Source: an uncultured Gammaproteobacteria bacterium (GTDB taxonomy: Bacteria; Pseudomonadota; Gammaproteobacteria; Ga0077536). From it: a DNA stretch of 6,655 nucleotides. The notes beneath the pieces are model-generated. The model made no database searches. It was not told the origin of the DNA and saw only the letters and a program-made list of their open reading frames with translations. The first letter of the stretch is position 1. The number at the start of each line of letters is the position of its first letter. The stretch is from contig CAIPNE010000293.1 of NCBI GenBank assembly GCA_903866355.1, positions 1 to 6,655 of the forward strand, read 5' to 3'. Below, piece after piece: positions 1-5,512 of the stretch. The translations under genes and the position numbers were made by a program.

Positions 1-269
1 CTTTGCTTTGCGAACAAAGCCCTGATTTGCTCTTCCTCGACATCATCATGCCGGACAAAGACGGTCTCACTTTTTTGCAGGAACTGCGCGGTTTGACCCT
101 GCATCGCGAGACCCCGGTGGTCATTATTAGTTCGAAGGATTACGCGCAGGACCGCCAGACGGCGGTCGAACTGGGGGTTAAAGAGTTTCTGCCCAAACCG
201 ATGACCGTTCAGGTGATCCAAGAAAAAATCGCCCTTTATACCGGCGCGTCGGCCCCACCACTGGCATGA
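1..269 (+). CDS. Response regulator receiver domain, 3' end only (5' end outside window)
   Basis: This is the C-terminal part of a CheY-like receiver domain, read in frame from base 3; the beginning lies outside the window. The visible 88 residues hold the phospho-acceptor Asp in LFLDIIMP (about residue 13 of the visible part), the switch Ser in VVIISS (about 43) and the conserved Lys in FLPKP (about 65). After that Lys only the last helix and a short tail remain (stop 267-269), so nothing such as a DNA-binding domain follows the receiver. It could be a single-domain regulator or carry another domain at its missing N-terminus. The stop overlaps the start of the next gene (ATGA at 266-269), which suggests translational coupling. 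By family, it would receive phosphate from a histidine kinase in the cytoplasm; its partner is not in the window. The receiver assignment is firm, the signal unknown. Confidence 0.93.
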   Translation, partial: LLCEQSPDLLFLDIIMPDKDGLTFLQELRGLTLHRETPVVIISSKDYAQDRQTAVELGVKEFLPKPMTVQVIQEKIALYTGASAPPLA

Positions 270-1174
270 ACCCCAACTACCTTCGGTTCTGGGGAGTGCG
301 TGGCTCCCATGCAGCACCTCATCGCAGCCATCTCGGGGTCGGTGGTAATACTTCTTGCGTGGAAATTCGGGCGGAGGGTCATTTGCTGGTGTGCGATGGC
401 GGGACCGGCCTGATACCACTGGGCGAGAGTCTGGTCGGGCAACAGGACCTGACAGAATTGCTGGTGGTTTTCACCCACTACCACTGGGATCACATTTGCG
501 GGCTGCCCTTTTTTGTGCCGGCCTTTTTGCCGCAATGGAAAATTCGGTTTTTCGGGCCGGGTCAAACCGCGGCTGACATTAGCCGTCATATTTCTAACCA
601 AATGAAGGCGCCTTATTTCCCGGTCGAAACCGAAACCTGGATGGCGAACATTGAATATCTCACCCCTTCGGCGGCAGGTTTGCAGCACGGCCCGATGCAC
701 ATCCGCTACCAGAGTGTGCACCACCCCGGCGTCACCTATGGCTACCGCATTACCGTTGGAACGCTAAGCATCGTGTATGCCTCGGACAATGAAGTCGACT
801 ATCTACACTCGTCGATCGAACGTCGCGCTAGCGAGTTCAGCGCGGAGGAAAGCGTCGCGATGCAGGACATCGCTGCCGAAGAACGGCAGGCGGACCTCGA
901 TTTTGTCCGCGGTGCAGACATTCTCATCCATGACGCGCAGTACACCCGGGCCGACTACGATCGCAAGCGCGGTTGGGGCCATTCTTGCTACATCGACACG
1001 GTGAATTTTGCCATCGATGCTGGGGTCAAAACGCTCTATCTTTTCCATCACGATCCCGCCTACGACGATGAGCAGGTGGCGGCTATCCACCGTGACTGCC
1101 TTAAGATAATTCATGACCGAAATGCAACGCTAAGCTGCACGGTCGCCCGCGAAGGGATGGTCGTCGAGTTCTGA
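266..1174 (+). CDS. MBL-fold metallohydrolase (Lactamase_B_2-like), linked to a response regulator
   Basis: A 302-residue metallo-beta-lactamase-fold hydrolase, complete. The N-terminus has the WGVRGS and GGNTSCVE signatures (residues 9-33) of a bacterial subgroup often annotated as MBL-fold or cyclic-nucleotide-phosphodiesterase-like hydrolase. Metal ligands are visible: HYHWDH (71-76), HHPG (152-155), YASD with Asp174, IHDAQY (221-226), GWGHS with His239, and FHHDP (260-264). These fit a dinuclear metal site. It has no signal peptide, so it should be cytoplasmic. An insertion of charged residues lies at about 182-212. The start is fixed by the 4-base overlap with the receiver gene, which also suggests that the receiver and the hydrolase act together. 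ThiS begins 6 bases after its stop. The substrate cannot be told from sequence; a phosphodiester or nucleotide is a family-level guess only. Confidence 0.9.
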   Translation: MNPNYLRFWGVRGSHAAPHRSHLGVGGNTSCVEIRAEGHLLVCDGGTGLIPLGESLVGQQDLTELLVVFTHYHWDHICGLPFFVPAFLPQWKIRFFGPGQTAADISRHISNQMKAPYFPVETETWMANIEYLTPSAAGLQHGPMHIRYQSVHHPGVTYGYRITVGTLSIVYASDNEVDYLHSSIERRASEFSAEESVAMQDIAAEERQADLDFVRGADILIHDAQYTRADYDRKRGWGHSCYIDTVNFAIDAGVKTLYLFHHDPAYDDEQVAAIHRDCLKIIHDRNATLSCTVAREGMVVEF

Positions 1175-1180
1175 CACCAG

Positions 1181-1378
1181 ATGAATATCATTGTGAATGG
1201 CACGCCGCAGTCGGTTAGCGTCAACTGTACCTTGAGCGAACTGCTGGAGCTGCTGGAAATTCGCGGTAGGATCGCGGTAGAAATTAACGGCGAACTACTG
1301 CCCAAACGCCTGTTCTCCACGCAGGTATTGCAGCCTGGCGAGTGCGTTGAAATCGTGCGCGCCATCGGCGGCGGATAG
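1181..1378 (+). CDS. thiS: Sulfur carrier protein ThiS (thiamin thiazole synthesis)
   Basis: A 65-residue ubiquitin-like (MoaD/ThiS fold) protein, the usual length for ThiS. It starts MNIIVNG, has the typical LSELLELL helix and the VAVEINGELL strand, and ends in IGGG. The terminal Gly-Gly is adenylated by ThiF and turned into a thiocarboxylate, the sulfur donor for the thiazole ring of thiamin. It lies 6 bases after the MBL hydrolase stop and 38 bases before thiG, its functional partner, so the job is well supported by context. No strong Shine-Dalgarno sequence precedes the start, which fits translation following the upstream gene. ThiF and the glycine-side enzyme (ThiO or ThiH) are not in the window. 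No TPP riboswitch fits in the 6-base gap ahead of it, so any thiamin control would act further upstream. Confidence 0.96.
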   Translation: MNIIVNGTPQSVSVNCTLSELLELLEIRGRIAVEINGELLPKRLFSTQVLQPGECVEIVRAIGGG

Positions 1379-1416
1379 GTGCCAATTCTGACAATGCTAA
1401 CGTTTGCAGGCCTACC

Positions 1417-2220
1417 ATGAGCTCCCAACATCTGCCGCCCTCGGACCCATTCTCCATTGCGGGCGTTACCTACGCATCCCGCCTATTGGTAGGCACCGGA
1501 AAATACCGAGACCTCGAGGAAACTCGCTTGGCCATCGAAGCGAGCGGGGCCAATATCGTGACCGTTGCTGTGCGTCGAACCAATCTTGGCCAGCATGAGG
1601 GCGAACCTAATTTGCTCGATGTGATCGATCCCGCGCGCTACACCATTTTGCCGAATACCGCCGGTTGCTACGACGCGGCGTCCGCGGTGCGTACTTGCCG
1701 GCTGGCGCGCGAGATGCTGGATGACCATCGCCTCGTTAAATTAGAAGTGCTGGCGGATCAGCGCACGCTCTATCCCAACGTCATCGAAACCCTAGCCGCC
1801 GCTGAAACCTTGGTCGCCGAGGGCTTTGAGGTCATGGTCTATACCAGCGATGACCCCATTCTGGCGAAACGACTTGAAGCGATTGGCTGTGTGGCCATCA
1901 TGCCGCTGGCGGCGCCCATTGGCTCGGGTTTGGGGATCCAAAACCGTTATACCTTGCGTGAAATTATCGAGCAGGCGCGGGTTCCTGTGATTGTCGACGC
2001 AGGGGTGGGCACGGCCTCCGACGCGAGCATCGCCATGGAGCTAGGCTGTGATGCGGTTTTGATGAACACCGCTATTGCCGAAGCGGGTCAGCCCGTACTC
2101 ATGGCCCAAGCCATGCGATTGGCCCTGCAGTCTGGACGTTTGGCGTTCCTCGCCGGGCGTATGCCGCGCCGAACACACGCCTCAGCTTCCTCGCCGATCG
2201 ACGGTCGGTTTCACGCTTAG
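1417..2220 (+). CDS. thiG: Thiazole synthase ThiG
   Basis: A complete 267-residue ThiG, slightly long through a short N-terminal extension and the usual Ser-rich tail. It is a (beta/alpha)8-barrel enzyme that joins 1-deoxyxylulose 5-phosphate, dehydroglycine and sulfur from ThiS thiocarboxylate into the thiazole phosphate of thiamin. Visible signatures are LLVGTGKY (24-30), VTVAVRRTN (48-56), LPNTAGC (78-84), the Schiff-base Lys108 in VKLEVLAD, the phosphate-binding PIGSGLGIQN and DAGVGTASDA, and VLMNTAIAEA. The end, AGRMPRRTHASASSPIDG, matches the family. The ATG at 1417 has a modest AGG six bases upstream (1408-1410). It follows thiS directly and precedes trmB by 25 bases, the order also known from Pseudomonas. 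No catalytic residue appears to be missing. Confidence 0.97.
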   Translation: MSSQHLPPSDPFSIAGVTYASRLLVGTGKYRDLEETRLAIEASGANIVTVAVRRTNLGQHEGEPNLLDVIDPARYTILPNTAGCYDAASAVRTCRLAREMLDDHRLVKLEVLADQRTLYPNVIETLAAAETLVAEGFEVMVYTSDDPILAKRLEAIGCVAIMPLAAPIGSGLGIQNRYTLREIIEQARVPVIVDAGVGTASDASIAMELGCDAVLMNTAIAEAGQPVLMAQAMRLALQSGRLAFLAGRMPRRTHASASSPIDGRFHA

Positions 2221-2245
2221 CGTTGCCGGCCGGTCAGTTTTATTA

Positions 2246-2926
2246 ATGAATGCAGACTTACCCAAGCACCGTGAGGTGCGTAGCTTTGTGCGACGCGAAG
2301 GACGCATCACGCAGGGGCAACGGCGGGCGTTGCAGGAACAATTGCCGCAACGCGAGTGGCCTACCGGCACGCCGCTCCCGCTGGCCGTGACCGGTCGGCG
2401 GGCCCCCCTGACCTTAGAAATTGGTGCCGGCGACGGTGAGAATATTGCGGCGGTTGCGGCCGCCCGACCAGCCGAAGACTTTATCGCCTGCGAAGTTCAT
2501 GGCCCGGGCGTGGGTCATTTATTGTTACGCGCGGAAACCTTTGGGCTGACTAACCTTTGGGTCGCACAACGTGATGTCAACGAACTGCTGGCCGGCTTGC
2601 CCAACGCCGCGCTGAGTTCGGTGTATTTGTTTTTCCCCGATCCTTGGCCCAAGAAACGCCATCAGAAGCGTCGCATTTTTCAAGCAGACCTCCTGAATGC
2701 CTTGGCCCGCACGCTGGCTCGTCACGGCTGCGTTTTTGTGGCCACCGATTGTGCTGATTACGCGCGTTGGATGTTGGAGCAAATTGCGGCCGCCCCGGGT
2801 TGGTATAACTTGGCGGGCGCCGGCTTATGCGCCCCGCGTTTGCGGCGGCGAGAAGTCACCAAATTTGAGCGCAAGGCTTTGCGCGAAGGGCGCTCGATTT
2901 TCGATTTCGTGCTGGCGCTGCGCTAA
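2246..2926 (+). CDS. trmB: tRNA (guanine-N7-)-methyltransferase TrmB
   Basis: A 226-residue SAM-dependent methyltransferase that makes m7G at position 46 of the tRNA variable loop. The frame is open back to 2075 inside thiG, but the ATG at 2246 was chosen because it gives the family-like start (MNADLPKHREVRSFVRREGR) and leaves thiG free. Motifs in order: RSFVRREGRIT (12-22), SAM-binding LEIGAGDGEN (57-66), CEVHGPGVG (82-90), the hallmark FFPDPWPKKRHQKRR (129-143), ATDCADYA (166-173) and the C-terminal TKFERKALREG (205-215). Motif I reads GAGDG where E. coli has GFGMG, a tolerated variation. No clear Shine-Dalgarno is seen, and the gene probably shares the thi transcript. It ends in tandem stops (TAA TAG) 7 bases before the convergent nucleotidase gene. 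Confidence 0.96.
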   Translation: MNADLPKHREVRSFVRREGRITQGQRRALQEQLPQREWPTGTPLPLAVTGRRAPLTLEIGAGDGENIAAVAAARPAEDFIACEVHGPGVGHLLLRAETFGLTNLWVAQRDVNELLAGLPNAALSSVYLFFPDPWPKKRHQKRRIFQADLLNALARTLARHGCVFVATDCADYARWMLEQIAAAPGWYNLAGAGLCAPRLRRREVTKFERKALREGRSIFDFVLALR

Positions 2927-2933
2927 TAGTTAG

Positions 2934-3608
2934 CTAATCGATGTCGTGTGCGCAGCGCTCGTTTAATTCGTCTAGCCGATCGACCGCCGGGAAATCAGGG
3001 TATTCGCGCGCAGAGCCGGTGCTGCTCGGACGGGTAATGCCGTAGGACTCGGCGATGCCCCAGGCCCGCGCCGCGCGCAACACCGTGAGATTGTCGTCGA
3101 CGAAAATCGAACGCGCAGGGTCAAACCCCACATCCGCTGCGAACGCATCCCAAAAAGCAGGGTGCTCTTTGGGCGCGCCATAGTCATGGGAACTGCGCAC
3201 TGCGGTGAAATAATCGCCGAGTCCGGTTTTAGCTAATTTCATCTCGAGGCTGCGTGGGTGCGCGTTGGTGGCGAGCACCGCTGGAATGCCGCAGGACTGC
3301 AAGTGGGCCAAAAACAATTGAGTCCCTGCGCGAATCCCAACGAGACCCGATTGCTCCGCCTCCACTTCGTGCATTGGCACCCCAAAGATCCCACTCCAGT
3401 GGTCCAAACAGTACCAGCGTAAGGTGCCGCGTTCGCGCTCGATGGTCTCGGTGACTTGCTGTTTGGCTTGCGCGATCGACGTGCCATCACGGGCCGCGAG
3501 CCTTCCGGGCAGGGCGTAATTCCACACTTGATCGTCAAAATGCAGATCGAGCAGCGTGCCATCCATATCGAGCAGAACGGCAGAGACTTTGAAAGGGTGC
3601 TGATGCAT
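2934..3608 (-). CDS. yrfG: HAD-family GMP/IMP nucleotidase (YrfG-like)
   Basis: A 224-residue HAD-superfamily phosphatase resembling E. coli YrfG, which removes phosphate from GMP and IMP. All four HAD motifs are present: DMDGTLLD with nucleophile Asp14 and acid/base Asp16, TNAH with Thr114, the Lys147 of APKEHP, and FVDDN with Asp171/Asp172. YrfG-specific stretches are DLHFDDQVW after motif I and RWYCLDHWS (64-72) in the cap domain. The ATG at 3608 is supported by a GAGG ribosome-binding site (plus coordinates 3616-3619) seven bases upstream. The gene converges on trmB with only 7 bases between stops, and no classic terminator is seen there, so the two transcripts may overlap at their ends. 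A terminator-like hairpin lies directly upstream of its ribosome-binding site. Cytoplasmic; the exact substrate is inferred from family resemblance. Confidence 0.9.
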   Translation of the reverse strand: MHQHPFKVSAVLLDMDGTLLDLHFDDQVWNYALPGRLAARDGTSIAQAKQQVTETIERERGTLRWYCLDHWSGIFGVPMHEVEAEQSGLVGIRAGTQLFLAHLQSCGIPAVLATNAHPRSLEMKLAKTGLGDYFTAVRSSHDYGAPKEHPAFWDAFAADVGFDPARSIFVDDNLTVLRAARAWGIAESYGITRPSSTGSAREYPDFPAVDRLDELNERCAHDID

Positions 3609-3615
3609 GGCGCGG

Positions 3616-3619
3616 CCTC
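3616..3619 (-). promoter_or_regulatory. Ribosome-binding site of the YrfG-like gene
   Basis: The minus strand reads GAGG here, seven bases before the ATG at 3608, which supports that start. It begins directly after the T-tract of the upstream hairpin, so a transcript stopped at the hairpin would lack it. Confidence 0.65.
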
Positions 3620-3620
3620 A

Positions 3621-3664
3621 AAATAAAAACCCCCACTCTGCACCCGCTAACGACGGGTGGTGGG
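3621..3664 (-). terminator. Rho-independent terminator-like hairpin on the minus strand, ahead of yrfG
   Basis: In plus coordinates, CCCAC (3632-3636) pairs with GTGGG (3660-3664), and CACCCG (3641-3646) pairs with CGGGTG (3654-3659). The loop is 7 bases (3647-3653) with a 4-base bulge at 3637-3640, giving 11 pairs in all. Read on the minus strand the stem is followed by Gs and then a T-rich run TTTTTATTT (complement of 3621-3629). This is a good intrinsic terminator in that direction and has no T-tract in the other. It could end the transcript from the SEL1 gene, about 270 bases upstream, or act as an attenuator in the yrfG leader. Confidence 0.65.
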
Positions 3665-3753
3665 CATTAGGATTGTGCGAGTCTAAACCCTGGCGCCAGC
3701 GGGTGCTTGCGTGACAGCGCGGCCTGGGGAGCCTCTTATGGCGGCGGCGGGCG

Positions 3754-3783
3754 TTAACAAGAAGGAACAGCGAGCAGGATAAT
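3754..3783 (+). promoter_or_regulatory. Possible sigma70-type promoter facing the SEL1 gene's 3' end
   Basis: TTAACA (3754-3759) and GATAAT (3778-3783) each match the sigma70 consensus hexamer at five of six bases, with an 18-base spacer. Transcription would start near 3790 and run rightwards, against the SEL1 gene. No plus-strand gene follows, so the product would be a small or antisense RNA. Such matches occur by chance, hence the low confidence. Confidence 0.3.
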
Positions 3784-3891
3784 GATGGCACTGCGCCGCT
3801 CCGAAGGGCGGCCGATGGTCCATCCGCACCCATGACGCTTGGGCGGTGCGCCACGCATCAGGGCGCTGTCTGCACGGGTGCTCAGTCAAGT

Positions 3892-3915
3892 CGGGCTAGG
3901 TGCTCGCCAAGCCCG
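3892..3915. repeat. Inverted repeat just after the SEL1 gene
   Basis: CGGGCT (3892-3897) pairs with AGCCCG (3910-3915). After an A-A mismatch, GG (3899-3900) pairs with CC (3907-3908). It sits 20 bases past the SEL1 stop and could fold as a stem at that transcript's 3' end. No T-tract follows on either strand, so it is not a standard intrinsic terminator. Confidence 0.4.
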
Positions 3916-3935
3916 CACGCATGGACGCGGCAACC

Positions 3936-4997
3936 TTAGGGTTTGGTGATGCGTGGCGCTGAAGTTTTTTGCGCTTGCTGGAGGACCTTGGCACGCAACA
4001 CGACCTGCTCACGTGCGATGGGGGTGAGTTTGGGTAGCAGCCCTTCCAAGCGCTCAGCTGATTCGTGGTCTCCCGCTTGCGCCGCCAAGGTGTACCAGGC
4101 TGCTGCTTCCGTCCAATCTCGGGTTACCCCCACGCCAGACTCGTAGAGCTGCCCCATCTGCCGCTGCGCTTTGGTGAAGCCCTGTTGGGCCGATTGCGCT
4201 AACCAGAAACGGCCTTCCTCGGTATCGGTTGGCGTAGTGGTGCCGCTGAGGTAGAGCGTGCCCAAGGCCGCCTGCGCTTCCATGTTGCCGTTTTCTGCGA
4301 GGCGGCGGAACGTTGCGAGTGCGCGACTGGCCCGCTCCGGTTCCTTGAGATATTGAAGGTCTACTTTGGCCAACACCAGTGCGGCGTCGGGGTGGGACTC
4401 GGCGATTGACTCCAGCAAGCGCACGGCCTGAGCTTCGTCGGCTGGCACGCCTTTCCCTTCCAAGAGCAGTAACGCCAGATTGAATTTGGCTTCTTTAAGC
4501 CCCTGCTTTGCGGCTTCTGCAAACCAGTGGGCGGCAAGTTCCGGGTTGCTGGCGAGGCCGGTGCCATGAAAATACAGCGTCGCGAGATAAAATTGAGCTT
4601 CCACATCCCCTAGCGCGGCGGCCTTTTGTAACCATCCGGCGGCCGTTACGGGGTCTGCTGGCGTGCCGTACCCACGCAGGTAGACCATGCCCAGGTTGTA
4701 CATCGCACCCGGCAGGCCTTGGGCGGCCGCCGCTTCAAACCAGTGGCGCGCCGCGAGCAGATCTTTAGTGACCCCCTTACCTTGTAACAAAAGCACCCCA
4801 AGATTATTTTGGGCAATTGCTTCGCCAGCGCGTGCGCCGGTTTCGAAGCGGGCCACGGCGCCGGCATAGTCGCCGCGGGCCAACTGACTTTTCACACTCT
4901 CCGCAGTCGCCAGCGTTAAGTGGAGTAGCAGCCCAAGCGCTCCTGCAAGCTGGGCGGGACGCAAAAAACGGCGGATCATCGACAAGTTTTGGAACAC
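3936..4997 (-). CDS. Exported SEL1-like (TPR-type) repeat protein
   Basis: Up to 353 residues. The first start is a GTG (4997) with a G-rich stretch (GGGGA) three bases before it. An in-frame ATG at 4979 would give 347 residues and a more compact signal peptide, MIRRFLRP plus the hydrophobic AGALGLLLHLTLA, with likely cleavage after ATA at residue 32, so the mature protein should be periplasmic. The rest is a solenoid of SEL1 repeats of about 36 residues, at roughly 58-94, 95-130, 131-166, 167-202, 203-237, 238-273 and 274-309, with a partial one after. Typical repeat text is NNLGVLLLQGKGV...AARHWFEAAAAQG. The fifth repeat (203-237) has lost the LG..Y..G core. SEL1 proteins are scaffolds for protein contacts, often in envelope functions; the partner here is unknown. 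Confidence 0.9.
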   Translation of the reverse strand: MFQNLSMIRRFLRPAQLAGALGLLLHLTLATAESVKSQLARGDYAGAVARFETGARAGEAIAQNNLGVLLLQGKGVTKDLLAARHWFEAAAAQGLPGAMYNLGMVYLRGYGTPADPVTAAGWLQKAAALGDVEAQFYLATLYFHGTGLASNPELAAHWFAEAAKQGLKEAKFNLALLLLEGKGVPADEAQAVRLLESIAESHPDAALVLAKVDLQYLKEPERASRALATFRRLAENGNMEAQAALGTLYLSGTTTPTDTEEGRFWLAQSAQQGFTKAQRQMGQLYESGVGVTRDWTEAAAWYTLAAQAGDHESAERLEGLLPKLTPIAREQVVLRAKVLQQAQKTSAPRITKP

Positions 4998-5028
4998 GTT
5001 TCCCCGCGATTTTGCTGGTGTTTGGGCG

Positions 5029-5211
5029 CTAACAAGGGCTGCACGGCGCGGACTTTTGGGGCTTTGGGGAGCCGATGGACTTGCCCGTCAGCCAGTAATA
5101 CCATTCCCAGAAGGTATGCTGCACGGGGTATTTAGCGCGCTGCTTTTCGCATTCGGCAGCCTTCTCAGGCTCGCGCTGACGCCCAAATAGGCCCGACGTT
5201 ATCACCGCCAC
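5029..5211 (-). CDS. Possible small protein of 60 residues ending in CSPC; unrecognised
   Basis: This frame starts with GTG (alternative GTG at 5205) and ends 31 bases before the SEL1 gene on the same strand. I recognise no family. The protein has a short neutral start, a charged middle (RQREPEKAAECEKQRAK), an aromatic patch (HTFWEWYYWLTGK, 32-44) and a basic tail ending APCSPC, with Cys at 21, 57 and 60. Codon third positions are GC-rich, as in the neighbouring genes, and the residues are varied rather than the Arg/Pro-rich text of random frames. No clear Shine-Dalgarno precedes it. It could be a small gene co-transcribed with the SEL1 gene, or chance. Because an MNIO enzyme is encoded divergently some 300 bases away, a Cys-ending short peptide is worth noting, but the link is pure inference. 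Confidence 0.35.
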   Translation of the reverse strand: MAVITSGLFGRQREPEKAAECEKQRAKYPVQHTFWEWYYWLTGKSIGSPKPQKSAPCSPC

Positions 5212-5512
5212 AGGCTGCTCAGTTGAACAAAAATACCGCGCAGTCGAGCCTCTGCCCGAACGGTTTTGGGGCTGGGTGGCGCGCTATCGCCCGGTTCCGG
5301 CTGGCAGTATGGCTGCGCGCCCACTGGTCACTCAAGTCACTGTCATCATCGGCGTCACCGCTGACCGGCGCGACCCTGCGGATATCTCAACCTAAGCGGC
5401 GTAGGGCAAACGATACAGCTGCGACAAAAATCCGACCCCGCGCGACCGGGCGGCTGGCGTCCCCGTGCCGCGGCAGCCGGGCGGCCATCACTCTGTTCGT
5501 TGTCTGCGCTCT
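5212..5512. other. Divergent stretch of 301 bases between the 60-residue frame and the MNIO gene
   Basis: I see no gene I can support. A TTG-started frame (5223-5516) overlaps the MNIO ATG by an ATGA, but its translation is Arg/Ser-rich and resembles nothing known. A second frame, open from 5180 to 5395 and in phase with the MNIO gene, reads more like protein (for example ERFWGWVARYRPVP) and has a coding-like base bias by codon position. It has no suitable start near its beginning and ends in TAA. A 10-base perfect palindrome, TGCCGCGGCA, lies at 5466-5475. Promoters for the MNIO gene should be here, but I find no convincing -35/-10 pair. Confidence 0.5.

Larger units (their letters stand above)
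3609..3935. other. Non-coding stretch of 327 bases between yrfG and the SEL1 gene
   Basis: Open frames exist here on the minus strand (for example 3618-3854) but their translations are rich in Arg, Pro, His and Ser, resemble no family I know, and run into the terminator hairpin; I do not call them. The stretch contains the minus-strand terminator-like hairpin, a plus-strand promoter-like pair of boxes (3754-3783), and several GC-rich inverted repeats: 3795-3812 (7-base stem, CGAA loop), 3825-3850 (CGCACC/GGTGCG), 3848-3866 (GCGCC/GGCGC, competing with the previous one) and 3892-3915. I checked by eye for RNase P RNA, tmRNA, 6S and SRP RNA hallmarks and saw none. Confidence 0.6.

Noticed and set aside
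236..724. Long minus-strand frame opposite the MBL hydrolase
   Set aside because: It is antisense to a clear gene and lacks family features.
1175..1180. TPP riboswitch ahead of thiS
   Set aside because: Only 6 bases separate thiS from the preceding gene, so there is no room for one.
2075..2245. Extended N-terminus for trmB reaching into thiG
   Set aside because: The extra 57 residues read like frame-shifted thiG and do not fit the TrmB family; the ATG at 2246 gives the normal start.
3618..3854. Minus-strand 78-residue frame between yrfG and the SEL1 gene
   Set aside because: Its 3' end runs through the terminator hairpin and T-tract, its composition is His/Arg/Pro/Ser-rich and it resembles no known family.
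5465..5512. GTG start adding 16 residues to the MNIO protein
   Set aside because: The added text is atypical for the family and has no ribosome-binding site; the ATG at 5513 gives the usual length.
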